Positions 10,653 to 21,470 of a DNA stretch of 64,000 nt are shown in pieces (positions within the stretch are counted from its first letter, which is position 1; each line of letters begins with the position of its first letter). The notes under the pieces are model-generated. The model was not told the DNA's origin. It did not search any database and saw nothing but the letters and a program-made list of their open reading frames with translations. The position numbers were made by a program, and so were the translations under genes. The stretch covers positions 3,064 to 67,063 of the forward strand of contig NW_001798993.1 of assembly GCF_000165425.1 (NCBI RefSeq), read 5' to 3'. Source of the DNA: Paramecium tetraurelia. Its lineage: Eukaryota > Ciliophora > Oligohymenophorea > Peniculida > Parameciidae.

Positions 10653-13538
10653 ATGGACCAACAATATTTAGACAGGAAATTTTCAAATATCTATGTTCCA
10701 TGGCTTTTGTTAAATAAGTTTTTCCAGAAATAATCAGGTTATTTTCTTCTTTCTGAATGTAATAATCAGGTTTCGGTAAGATTAGAGTATGTGAATAGGG
10801 AACTTAGACTTGATTATAACTATTTCGAAGGAATATTGATTGTTTAAAAGACATTTTTTAATCCTCAAGAAAGATGCTAGATTGACCTAATTATTGTAAA
10901 GAGTAGGTCTCTTATCTTTTAGTAAAGGTTTCGCTAATTTCTGTTTTAAAATTCTCTCTCATATAATTAGTAATATTTATTATCACTATCAGATTTTGGA
11001 GATTTATTTATCCATACATTTGGTTCTATGATCTTCTCATTTATTAATGTACATAAAATAACTTAATATACATTTACGACTACTGAACACTCCAATTTTT
11101 TAAGGGAATTCATTATGATTATTGGTTAATAAGATGATTATAGTATTTTAAAAATAATAAATTCAATGAAGTTTGTATATATTTATTAATTTAATAAACT
11201 TCAAATGGAAGAATAACTCATTAATGTCATATTCGATCCTAATTTCTAATCTTTTGATTAAGAATTGGCCAATCTAAGTATGGATAAAATGATGAGCATC
11301 TAATTCTCAGAAGAATTATTACAAAAGAATTTTGCAGTTTTGATATCTATATTAAAATAATTGCACAAGGGAATGGTACTCTTAAATTCTAAAGTATCAG
11401 ATAATTCTGATTGGGTCTAAGTATAAAATGTAGTTAAAATTAGAAATTGAAAGAAGTTAGTGAAACTCCAGAATCAAAACAGTAGAACAAAGACACAATT
11501 GATCAAATCACTGCTAAATTATAGGAAATATAAGAAGTGTCTCAAAAGGATTATGTAACCAAAGAAGAACTGGATTAAACTAATCAAAAATTTAGTAAAT
11601 ACTATTAACTCATTCAATTTAGATAGAATTGTAAAGTAGTAAGAACAGGCTTTGCAAGATCTAGAAGGAGAATAAACTGTCTAAGCTAAGAAGATAGAAG
11701 ACTTAAATAATAATTAAACACAATAATCTGAGTAGTTAAACAAACTAAGTCAAGAAATTGAAAACATTATGAAATAAATGAGTGGTTTCTAAAATGAGTT
11801 GCATGAAGTGGAAGACCGTAAACCAGAACAGATTATAATAGAAAAGGAAATAATCAAAGAAGCCCCCACTTAGCCAATTGCTCTACCTATTTAATATGCA
11901 GGGAATGATGATGAAATAAAACGATTAAACTAAACAACCCTAGAATTAAGTAAATATGTACATTAGAGCTAGAGTAAAAACAAGAATAGTTGTCATAAGA
12001 ATTAGCCAATTTAAGGGAGGGACTAAATAATATAAAGGTTCCTGAGGAAAATCAACCAGTAGACTTATCTGATATCAATAAGAAATTGGATGGCCATGAA
12101 AGTGAGATTTAATCTTTATTTGAAATTGTTGATAGCGTGAGATAGAAATTAAAAGATTAAAATAATAATTAACAATCTGATGTCTCAAGTGAAGAATTAA
12201 TCTAAATTAAAAATGATATAAAGAAATTGCAATCATAAATTGAGGCTTTGTAGACATAATTAAACTTAGCCACTTTTGGATAGGGTTAAGACATGCAAGA
12301 GAATTAGGTTGCATTAATTTTGGCAGAAATAAATAAATTAAGAGATCAATTATAAAATTATTGTACAACTACAGACTTTTAGAATGAGAATGCTAAGAGG
12401 GAACTGAGGATCAAGTTTGTATAAGACCATGCTGATGAAGAGTTAGAAAAGGCAAGAAGAGAATTCAAAAGCAAAGTAGACAAGAAGGTTGAATAAACAG
12501 AAATTGCTAAAGTAGAGAAAGACATAATTTAATTGAGAGAACAATTAGGAAAATCACAATAGAGAAAATCTTAACCTAATATTGAAACACCATTGAGACA
12601 ATCAAATGTAGAGAAAGAATTACAAAATTAAATTAAAGAATTGTAACAATCAATAAAAGAAATTGAGGGGTATATAAGATTTAATAATTGTTTAGTGATT
12701 TATTAATACACAAAACCTAAATGAATTAGAATAATCAATTAACTCATGTGAAATTAACTGAATTGGAGAAAAAGATTCAAGGAATTCAAACAGATAAAAT
12801 TTATATTGAATTATAGAATTAAAGAGAATAGATGGATTTAATTAAACGTGATTAAGATTAAAATAAAATTAAGATAAACAATTTTGGAAAGAAGATTGAA
12901 TCAATTGTAACTAAAGATGAACTATTCTAAACTTTTGATCCTAAAATTAAATAGGTAAGAGATGAAATTCAAAAAGTTGGAGATGAAACTTAACTAAGCA
13001 TTGACAGAAAAGCTGATGCCTAAGAAGTCAAAGATTTGAATCAAGCATTTTTGGATTAATTGCAAAAGGTTGTCACAGAACTAATCAAAACATTAGCCAA
13101 TAAATAAGAAACCAAGAAAGCTTTGATATATCTGGAATAAAAGGTATATTAGAATTACTAGATAGATTAATTAAATATTCATGATACTTGAAGGAGATGG
13201 ATCAAAAGATCAGGATTCCTTATTTGCCAAAAAACCTCTCTCTTGGAGTTGTGCCTCATGTGACAAGGACTTAGATAAATATAAAGGACAATTAGGCGAC
13301 TTCAAAAACTGGGCTGTATTCCCACCTAAGGAAACATCCCCTGAGAGAATGGGCAAAGTACATTTTGAGCAATAATCACTAGTTTGGAATTGGGTATAAG
13401 AATATGCAAGAAAAATTGAGATCTCACAGGGAAAAATTAGATAAGGATAGAAGTTAAAATGAGAAAGATTCCAGTTAATAATAATAAAGCATGACATTAA
13501 GTCAAAGTTAAACTCAATTACCAAAAATTAAATAATGA
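10653..13538 (+). CDS. Coiled-coil protein with Cys-rich C-terminus
   Basis: A 909-residue protein. The first 260 residues are globular. A long Gln/Glu/Lys-rich coiled coil with heptads follows to about residue 830. The end is a conserved block with LSWSCASCDKDLDKY and WAVFPPKETSPERMGK, then a low-complexity Gln/Ser tail. The CxxC block after a coiled coil resembles the DUF4795 region of animal QRICH2/C16orf96, sperm-flagellum proteins, so a role in the cilium is plausible but not shown. Six introns (23, 28, 32, 26, 22 and 25 nt) give exactly 910 codons. Confidence 0.7.
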
Positions 13539-13609
13539 TGAGGTCTTTATTTCAATATAATTATAAAACCAAAATTTATCATATTAAAAGAGATAACTAT
13601 TTCTTAATT

Positions 13610-15916
13610 ATGAACACAAACAGGTCCTCCTCAACCAAAAGATTTGTAATGAATTCCCCTTATAAATATCCTTACATATCAGAACCAACACCTGATGTCT
13701 CAATCAATTAAGGGTTTGATTTACTCTGGAGATAACATTCTTTAAAAATATTTTGTGCCATCACTAAATTTATTTTGAAACTAAAAACAGCTGCTGAACG
13801 CTATCGATTTAAAACTGTTACATATAGAATACACGAAATTATTGGAGACTAATCATCCAATTATGATTTTTATTAAGACAAAAACTTAGTCTTTTCAAAA
13901 ATTTCATTATCTCAATCAATAATTAAATACTTCAATTCTATAATGCCACAAATTTAAATTGGAGTTATTTAACCTGACAGTAAACTTAAGTTACTATTGG
14001 ATTGCTGCATTTTAGTTTTTGTAATTATCAACATATTTTATATTCCTATGGAATTATCATTTAAAATCGATTACAACTAAGAGGTAGATTTTTTTTTTAG
14101 TACTTTACCTAGTTACATATTCCTATTGGAAATATTACTTAATTTTAATACAGCTTACTATTCAGAGGGCATGATACATGAAAGTAGAAAAATGATATTT
14201 AAGCATTATATTAAAGGAGATTTCATTAAGGATATAATAGTTGTCATACCCTTTCTCATATCATAGTATAATATTCCATATATCAATTTTGTCCTCCTAC
14301 TAAGAGTGACGAGAGTGACTAAGATGGTTGAGCAAATTGAGGAAATCACATTAATAAGAGAAAAATTTGCTGCTCCTTTAGATATAATAAAACTCATGTT
14401 TTTTATGATCTTTGTGTCCCATATTTTTGGGTGTGCTTGGCATTATGTTGGTCAGTATGAAATTACATAAGAAATAGATAATTGTTGGTTAATTAAGTAT
14501 AATTTAGATAATTCTGATTGGGCCACCAGGTACGTAGCATCTCTATATCTTGCTACTGTTACAGCCTTTACTGTAGGTTATGGTGACATAGTACCATAGA
14601 CAACATATGAGCAAGCATTTTTGATATTTATGGTACTTGTTACATCTTTAATTTTTGGATATACGATATCATCGATCTAAACTATATTTGGGTAATTAAG
14701 AGAGAAAACAGATTTGCATAGGAATAATATGGCAAAAGTAAATTCATATATGAAAAAGCATAAATTGAATCCTTTATTGTAAATGAAAGTAAGAAAATAT
14801 TTAGACTACTTTATTGATGTGGATGACAGCCCAGAGCAATTATTAGATAAATTGAATGATGACTTGAAATTAGAACTAAAGTCAAATATATATGTTTAAG
14901 TGATGAAGACCTGCTCAATTTTTTCTAGATTTTCTGATTAAACATTAAAATAGTTAAGTAAGGTAGTGAAATCTCAAACTTATATACCTGGTTCAATAAT
15001 TTTCTCATAAGGAGAGTTTATCAATACTGCATGCTTTATCATAAAAGGTGTTGTTGAGTTCAATATCAACAAAGTCTCAATTGCAACCTAATACAAAGGA
15101 TCATTAGGATCAAAAGAATTTATTTCATCAGAACAAGCACACTACCATGCCAAAGCTACTCAATTTACAGAAGTGGCATATATAACTTAGTAAGAATTTT
15201 TCAATGTTCTCAAATCAGATCAAAGCAGTTATGAACAATATTGCAGTTTAAGGGATGATATAATATTTAATCTGATACCAATTTAATGTTTGATTTGTAG
15301 ACGCACTCATGAACTAATGAATTGTCCTATTGTGTTTTATAAGCCTCCATAATTAAAGATAGCATAGGACAAGAGTTTAAATGTGATTTTGGATAGATTT
15401 CCTCAATCTAGGAAAAAGCAATTGAAATCTAAGGCTATTACTAGGATTTAAGAAACAATTGAGTATGCTTTAGAAGCTGCTTTTGACTATGGAATTATTC
15501 AGGAAGAAGTGAACGAGGATTTCCTAATGAGGTGTGGATATAAAGAGAAAAAATAGGGACAAGTCAATCCTAGTCATAGTTCTCAGATTGAGACTGGGAA
15601 ACAATAGATGGATTTGTTGAAGCCTCCGAAGATGTATAAGAAGATATTTCAGTCGAGTGAATATAATTAATCAGAATATGCTTAAAATGATGATGAGAAA
15701 TAATTGGAGTAGATTCATAAGGAATTTTTAACATTCAAAAAGGAGGATATTGAAGGGATTGACAAAAATGAGGAGTTGGTATGTTATAGAAAAAAGGAGA
15801 ATTTGAGTAACATCCTTAACTGTTTAAAAGGGAATAAATACAAATTAGAAAATACTAGAATAACTCGAATGAAAACTTATAAGTTTAAATCATTTCTCAA
15901 GTTTGGGGTTAAGTGA
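13610..15916 (+). CDS. Potassium channel with CNB-like domain
   Basis: A single exon of 769 codons. The order is N-terminal cytosolic part, six transmembrane segments (about residues 125-360), pore, C-linker and a cyclic-nucleotide-binding-like domain (about 440-540). The selectivity filter is canonical (TVGYGD, about residue 320), so it should be K+-selective. S4 is short and only moderately charged (LLLRVTRVTKM). The CNB-like domain lacks a clear phosphate-binding cassette and may not bind nucleotide. A CX2CX3HX4C motif (CLICRRTHELMNC) follows it and is also present in the related protein at 21471-24129. The topology is that of the EAG/HCN/CNG superfamily, which is greatly expanded in Paramecium. 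Confidence 0.92.
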
Positions 15917-15935
15917 ATAATTAAATATATACTAA

Positions 15936-16285
15936 TCAATCTTCTTTTACTATCCAACATTTTTCACATACATCATAATCACATTCTTAGCATCTATATG
16001 CTCCTCCAGAAATCGAGCCTCTGCAAACATCGCAAGAATGATATTTCAAAGTAGGAACATATTTCAATCTATTATTGATAAAATATACTCATGTCCGCCC
16101 CCACATATATCTCCCATTACAGGAGGCTATCTGCATTTTACACAATAATAGAGATTGCATTAGACACATCCATACCTGCACATTGTGTCAACTGGACCGC
16201 ATTGAGCACATTTCTAGATATGCTTCTTCACCCATTGTAGCTTATGATTATTTTGACACATATCATTTGCTGCCCAATTAATCAT
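15936..16285 (-). CDS. Small DC1/C1-like zinc-finger protein
   Basis: A 109-residue, Cys/His-rich protein. Two zinc-binding modules are visible: CAQCG ... CVQC ... CVKCRQPP, then HSCDVCRG ... RCQECDYDVCEKCW. The latter resembles the DC1/C1-like fold in which CDYDVC pairs with an upstream HxCxxC. The conserved GGGH(E)L between them is common in ciliate proteins of this sort. One 20-nt intron lies between the modules and gives exactly 110 codons. Function unknown; probably protein or lipid binding. It is convergent with the K+ channel gene, 19 bp apart. Confidence 0.75.
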
Positions 16286-16328
16286 TATTTTTACTATATT
16301 ATCAATATTAAAATTATCACATAAATCA

Positions 16329-16733
16329 ATGAATAATCAAGAATCTCTTGATAAAGTCTTACAGCTAGGATAACAATATGAAGAATAGTATTAAATCTAT
16401 TTCAAAGTAGGATCTAACAAAGAAAATAAATATAAAATGCAATTGAAATTGTAAATCAAACTGAATAGCAGATTTTAAAAGACAGAAAAGAAGTTGAAAA
16501 ATACCTATAACCGAAATGATAAATTTGATTAAATTATACATTTGATGAATCAATTCAAAGATTTATCACTATATGCATTTCGACAATCTGCGTCTATTTT
16601 ACCTTATTAAGTTTATTTTATTTAGAAAGAAGATAAAGCTTCTTTAATTTAAGTTTATTTCAGCAAAAAAGAATACATCTTCATCTTTTTTTGCTGTGGT
16701 TTATATAATGCATATAGTGTTTCTCTACAATGA
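16329..16733 (+). CDS. Hypothetical small protein
   Basis: An intronless frame of 135 codons starting 43 bp from the start of the divergent zinc-finger gene. The N-terminal 100 residues are polar and charged (Asn/Lys/Gln-rich), and the last 25 are hydrophobic (YIFIFFCCGLY). No family is recognised. Because TGA is the only stop, open frames of this length can occur by chance, so the call rests on composition only. Confidence 0.4.
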
Positions 16734-17078
16734 TTTCAATAATTTAATCAATTAAAATTTAGTTGATTTCGATGTTTAGGATGATAACTTAAAACTATAT
16801 TAGAATTTCATTAGTTATCTTATTCAAATTTAACTTTATATAAATTAAATAAAAATTATGCCTTTTGATTTTTTTTATTTACAACAGAATAATAGATAGT
16901 TATTAATTAACTTAATTAAAGTATCAATAATAGAATTACTCTTTGATCTTAAATTCTGATTTTGTATTAAAAAATCCTAAATTTATATTATATCATATTA
17001 TCAAATTAAAGGTAATATTAATTTTAATGCAAGCTTAATCAATAGGAGAAGTATTTAGTTTAAATAATTTAGGATTGC
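16734..17078. other. Intergenic, no gene seen
   Basis: AT-rich spacer upstream of the deiodinase-like selenoprotein gene. No supported feature. Confidence 0.5.
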
Positions 17079-18055
17079 ATGGAACTGTTTGATGCAAATA
17101 CTTATGGTGATGGTCAAGAAAGAAACTGTGGATTATGTTATAAGCCTCCAACTTATGAAGAAATCGAATAAGAAAGTAGAATAAACAATAAAAAATTGAT
17201 TCCCAATGATAAAGAAAAATTCATTGAGCTTATACTAAAGGAACAAGTAATAAATAATATTAATATGATTAGTAAGTGAGATTGGATAAGAACGTTTAAG
17301 ATTTGTATGGATAACTTAATTATTCAGGAGTAGTCGAGGAATTAATCCATGCCGAAATATTTAAACATTTTGGCTATGATGATTGCCCATTAAATCATAA
17401 ATTGTACTATGCCTTGACTAGGAAATACATTAAAGATCCTGAATTGAAGAAGTAAGTATTTTTTTGGAGAAATAATGTAATGCATGGATCCAAACTTGGA
17501 TTGAATGAATAACCACCTGAAATCCAATTGTTGAATTTAGAATAGTAGAAGGTTGCTTTATAAGAATTAATGCTTAAAAGCCATAAGGAAAATAGATTGC
17601 TTGTTGCTTTTGCTGGCAGCATAACATGACCTCCTTATCGTGAGGCCATGGCTGATTATATTGCATTTGCGTAGAAGTATAAGGAGATTTGCAAATGCAT
17701 CATCGTCTACATAAAGGAAGCTCATTTCGTTGAAAGAGATTAGGAAGGGAAGTTTGTAGATGGATGGCCAATTGGCTTTTACGATTATGAATATCCATAA
17801 CACAAAAGTCAGGAAGATAGATTAAAGATGGCTAAGACGCTCAAGGAGGAGTACTCGATTCCTGATGAGTTTGAGATTTATTTGGATATATTCCCTTAAA
17901 ATTAATTTGATGAGACATTTGGAATTTGGCCAGATAACATGGTTGTTTTCAAGGAGCTTAAGTTTATCTGGAGGGGAATTGTAAACTTAGATGGATCAAG
18001 AGATAAATATCATTCTAAGTTATTGGAGGATCACTTAAAGTAACTTAAATATTGA
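17079..18055 (+). CDS. Deiodinase-like selenoprotein (TGA = Sec)
   Basis: A 316-residue protein whose second half is an iodothyronine-deiodinase/thioredoxin-like domain. The key motif reads GSIT-U-PPYREAM, with U encoded by an in-frame TGA at 17627-17629 (residue 175), exactly where deiodinases carry Sec. Downstream, YIKEAH and DGWP(I) plus HKSQEDRL match the family, and the frame continues 141 codons to a second TGA at 18053-18055. One 26-nt intron near the N-terminus makes the total exactly 317 codons. The N-terminal half is not recognised. A SECIS-like hairpin begins 16 nt after the stop. Thyroid-hormone chemistry is not implied: protist relatives are presumably redox enzymes acting through Sec. 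If Sec insertion fails, the product would be a 174-residue fragment. Confidence 0.88.
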
Positions 18056-18070
18056 GTTGATTAACATTAG

Positions 18071-18136
18071 TAATCATTCACATGACTTCTATTGGTAGAA
18101 ATTGGAATATTAATAGAATGAAATATATGATGATTA
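18071..18136 (+). promoter_or_regulatory. SECIS element in 3' UTR
   Basis: Reads as a complete eukaryotic SECIS. Helix I pairs 18071-18077 (TAATCAT) with 18130-18136 (ATGATTA), 7 bp. An internal loop follows. The SECIS core is ATGAC at 18082-18086 opposite TGAA at 18119-18122, giving the tandem G.A/A.G pairs. Helix II pairs 18087-18097 with 18108-18118, 11 bp including two G.U pairs. The apical loop at 18098-18107 (GAAATTGGAA) contains the required AA. It lies between the stop of the selenoprotein gene and the 3' end of the convergent gene. In eukaryotes such an element recruits SBP2 and EFSec to recode UGA. Confidence 0.85.
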
Positions 18137-18162
18137 TTTTACTTAATAATTCAATATGAATT

Positions 18163-19971
18163 TCAAACTGAAATGGATGCTACTTGGGATTTCAGATCTG
18201 AAATTTGGGAAGCAGCTTTGTTATTTTACATCACAATTTCTTTGTTCACCTTTCTTAGTTCTCTAATTTCAAGTGCTAGTAATTTAATGTTTTTTCCATA
18301 ACTGAATAACAGTTACTTTGTCTCTGTTAACTCTTACTTTATCTTAGCCTTTTCAGATTGTTCATTTTCCGTCTCGATTTTATGAGCCTTGATACTAGCT
18401 TGCAATGTCTTAATCAAGTCTTACAAACCTTTAGTTTACTCACTAAAATTATAGGAATGCTTACTTCAAACCCTTGATCTCATTGTTGTTATTCTGAATT
18501 CTCGACTATCTATCTTGGATCATTTGTTCAAGAATAGTTTATTTCTGAATTAATTGCCAATGTTATTCGACTAGGTAATATATTAAGGAAGATTGAGATC
18601 TACATTCAATGTTAATGTAACTTCCAAATACATATAGCGAAGCAAATATCCTTTGCATTGTTGCCAAATATAATCCAAAGAGACCTACATCTGCAGCAAC
18701 AACAGTGCCTAAATTAAAGATCTTCTCTTAAACATCTGATTAACTTGTTTTTAATTTCTTTAATTGATTCTATCTTTCTTTTTAAAATGCTTCTCTTTCA
18801 TTTGCATTTACAATCAAATTGGCCGTAAATTGACTCAAATTAAATGGATCTGATTTTAATAGATTAGCCGTCTGTTAGGAACGAGAAGCCATTGACTACA
18901 CAAAGGTCTTTAGACCATCTGTGGAATCTGGATTTTCTATATGTTCTAGTCTTCCCAAGAATTATGTTCCTTTAACAAAATTGTTAGCCTCAACGATGAT
19001 TGGATCCAACCATTCATTTGGATTCAAAAAGGCATCAAAATACTTAATGATTTGAGTCTTTACTACTTACTCAGGACAATCATTTGACAATTTCTTGAAT
19101 AAATCAACTTGTTTTGTTAACAACTTCATTTATGATTGATATTAAATAGTTGAACATCTTATGACTTGTGGAATTACCAATTTGAATTAACACAATGCAA
19201 AATATATAGATTTTTTTGACAGACAGAGATTCACAATGTCTTTAGAACTCAAAAATGAAATTAATTGGGTTTTAATCTTAGTTGCTATGATTAATTCGAA
19301 GGTGGAAAAGGGAAAATCAGATTTCTCATTGAGATTCAAAAAGTTTGATGTTTTTATTTTTTTAATGGCATTTGTCTCCTTTTACAATTTAACTAAATCT
19401 ACTTGAGAATTCTTCAATTTATCAGATAATTGAAGTTCATTATTCTTTATACATATTATCTCTTATTCCTTTAGTGTTAACAACTCTTACTTTTATGCTA
19501 ATTATTCTTTATACAGACAAGCCTACTTTTCGAACTCTTATGCTTATTGAGCGAGTTATTGATGCAATGCTTATGATTCATTAGTGAGCTAATCAAATAG
19601 AATGCCTATTATACTTCTTGAATTTATTTTTCATAGGCTGTCTCTAAACTCGTCACGAATTACTCATGATTGATTGTTTTATGCTTTAAATCTTCGTATG
19701 CTTTTTTTAATATATTAAATATCTAGTGCTCCTTCTACAAGACTGAAGCGTATTTCTTTAACTTCTTTAAGTTATGATTTGCGTCGGAAATCACTTCAAG
19801 AATTTTATCTCGATTCCTTAGCAATGCCTGATACATCATCTCTACCCTTTCATCTTTTGATTTCTGTTGATCCAACTCAAACAAAAATGGGTTCAAATCA
19901 GAATCATCAGACTCAACAAACGACTCGTCATCTTCAGGATATTCGATACTTTCAAACTAAAAATTACTCAT
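18163..19971 (-). CDS. Coiled-coil protein, family unknown
   Basis: A 586-residue protein with an acidic N-terminus (EYPEDDESFVES), a coiled coil to about residue 190, a globular middle part (for example NPNEWLDPIIVEANNF), and a second coiled coil at the C-terminus. Introns of 26 and 22 nt leave exactly 587 codons. An in-frame upstream ATG at about 20031 would add 20 AT-rich-coded residues; I prefer 19971 because the acidic N-terminus starts there. No family is recognised. The ordered layout suggests a structural or trafficking protein, but nothing in the sequence decides this. Its stop is 27 bp from the SECIS of the convergent gene. Confidence 0.7.
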
Positions 19972-20027
19972 TAAATAAGATTATAATAAATTGGAGAGAG
20001 TATTATTGGAATAAAAAACCAACATAC

Positions 20028-20492
20028 TCATTTTAAAACTGAATACTCATAATCACTCCTATTCTTCTTTAACAGGCTTACCAAACTATTATTACGTAGC
20101 AAAACACAAGTATTAGCTAATTTATCTATATATATATAAATATACTTAAATCCAATCTTAGGTAACCTCTTTCTTATTTCCATCATTAAATCTACCCTCC
20201 CATTCCCAATTTTCCTTTTTGTTCCTGCCTTTCTTTATCTGCATTACTTTTTCCCTACTCTCCCTGAAGTTTTAAATACTTTCAGTATTGCTTTGGCCGT
20301 TGACAGTTTTATAGAACACTTTTCAGAAGCATTTTTGATAGATATTCCATCCTCAGTTATCATCTTGATTAATGAGTTTCTTTATTCATCTGTTATGACA
20401 TTGTATTTCTTAGATGGAACTATTAATCTCTAAATCATGTGTACTTTTGTATTGCTTTATGTTTTCTTTCTTCGTATTGACGTCATTTACAT
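20028..20492 (-). CDS. Helix-turn-helix protein, copy 1
   Basis: An intronless 155-codon frame. Residues of about 30-85 form a homeodomain-like helix-turn-helix: VITDEQRNSLIKMI ... SIKNASEKCSIKLSTAKAIL ... GRVGKK, followed by a basic tail. The protein is clearly paralogous to the gene at 47128-47470: both share KLSTAKAILK, GR(V/I)GKK and a downstream LPK(I/L)G motif. The fold is the one used for DNA binding in paired-like domains and in the N-terminus of Tc1/mariner transposases, so it may be a small DNA-binding protein, possibly of transposase ancestry (inference). An upstream frame with other ATGs makes the exact start uncertain. Confidence 0.65.
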
Positions 20493-21470
20493 AGCTCTAA
20501 GATGTGCCGAGTTTAGGAAATGGACAATAACTTTTATCAATTAAATCCGAATAAAATGCGAACATATTATAAATAGATATGTTTGTTTTAAAAAGTTTTC
20601 AATATTTAATATATAACAGAAGCAAAGAAATTGTTCCCATACTTAAAGAATCCAATTAAATCTATTTCTAAAGGTTCATTTTTGAAACTTAGAATATTCC
20701 ATTTTTTACATACAGCTATTTTGTCAACAATCTCAGTTACTCTGCAATAATCAAATTTTTATCAATTTTTGAAACGATTTAAATTCAAACATAAAATTAA
20801 TTTCATATTCTAGTCATCATGTATAATATTTGTGATTAAATAAATATTATAGATATTGTTGTTTATTTATTTGATATTTTACACTGACATATTTGCACCA
20901 TTTTTGAATAATATGCAATCTTGACTTTTTTTTATTTATACTTGATCTTACAAAATAAGCTTTTATTCCTTTATAAAACAATTCTGATTGCGTAGCATAG
21001 AATTTCAGATACTTTCACCCATCTGTTTCAAAATATGTAACAAAAATTGATTGAATTACGGATTTTAAAATATTATTCATTCGAATTAGATGAAGCAATT
21101 AGAAACTTTTAGTAAGATTGGGTTATTGAATAATTTGTGGTGAATGTTAGTAATTATTAATTAATAATTAATCATAAAAATTAATACTTATAATATAAAT
21201 AGCAAATAACATAATTAGTGATTTATTTTTTTTTACATTTCAATTAATAATTAGTCAATTTCTCATTTTATTCATAAGCTAATCAAAGAATATTGGAAAA
21301 AATATACAAATACATTTGATCTATATTTTATGATTAATGTAATATTGATAAATTTTGAATTCTAAGTTATAGAATAATGAAAAAAACTAAGAATTTATGA
21401 TTCTCTATTTCTTTTTGATAATTCGATTATATATTCTTTAAATAAAAATTTATGAACTAATAATTTATTA
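20493..21470. other. Two spacers: 20493-20998 and 3' flank of channel gene
   Basis: About 1 kb of very AT-rich sequence. The channel-like gene ends at 21471. Frames here are low-complexity and I see no supported gene, RNA or repeat. Confidence 0.5.

Noticed and set aside
20160..20230. A 20-nt intron in the HTH gene (GTAGGG...GCAG)
   Set aside because: Without splicing, the C-terminal motif matches the paralogue at 47128-47470 (basic tail then LPK-x-G); splicing destroys that match.
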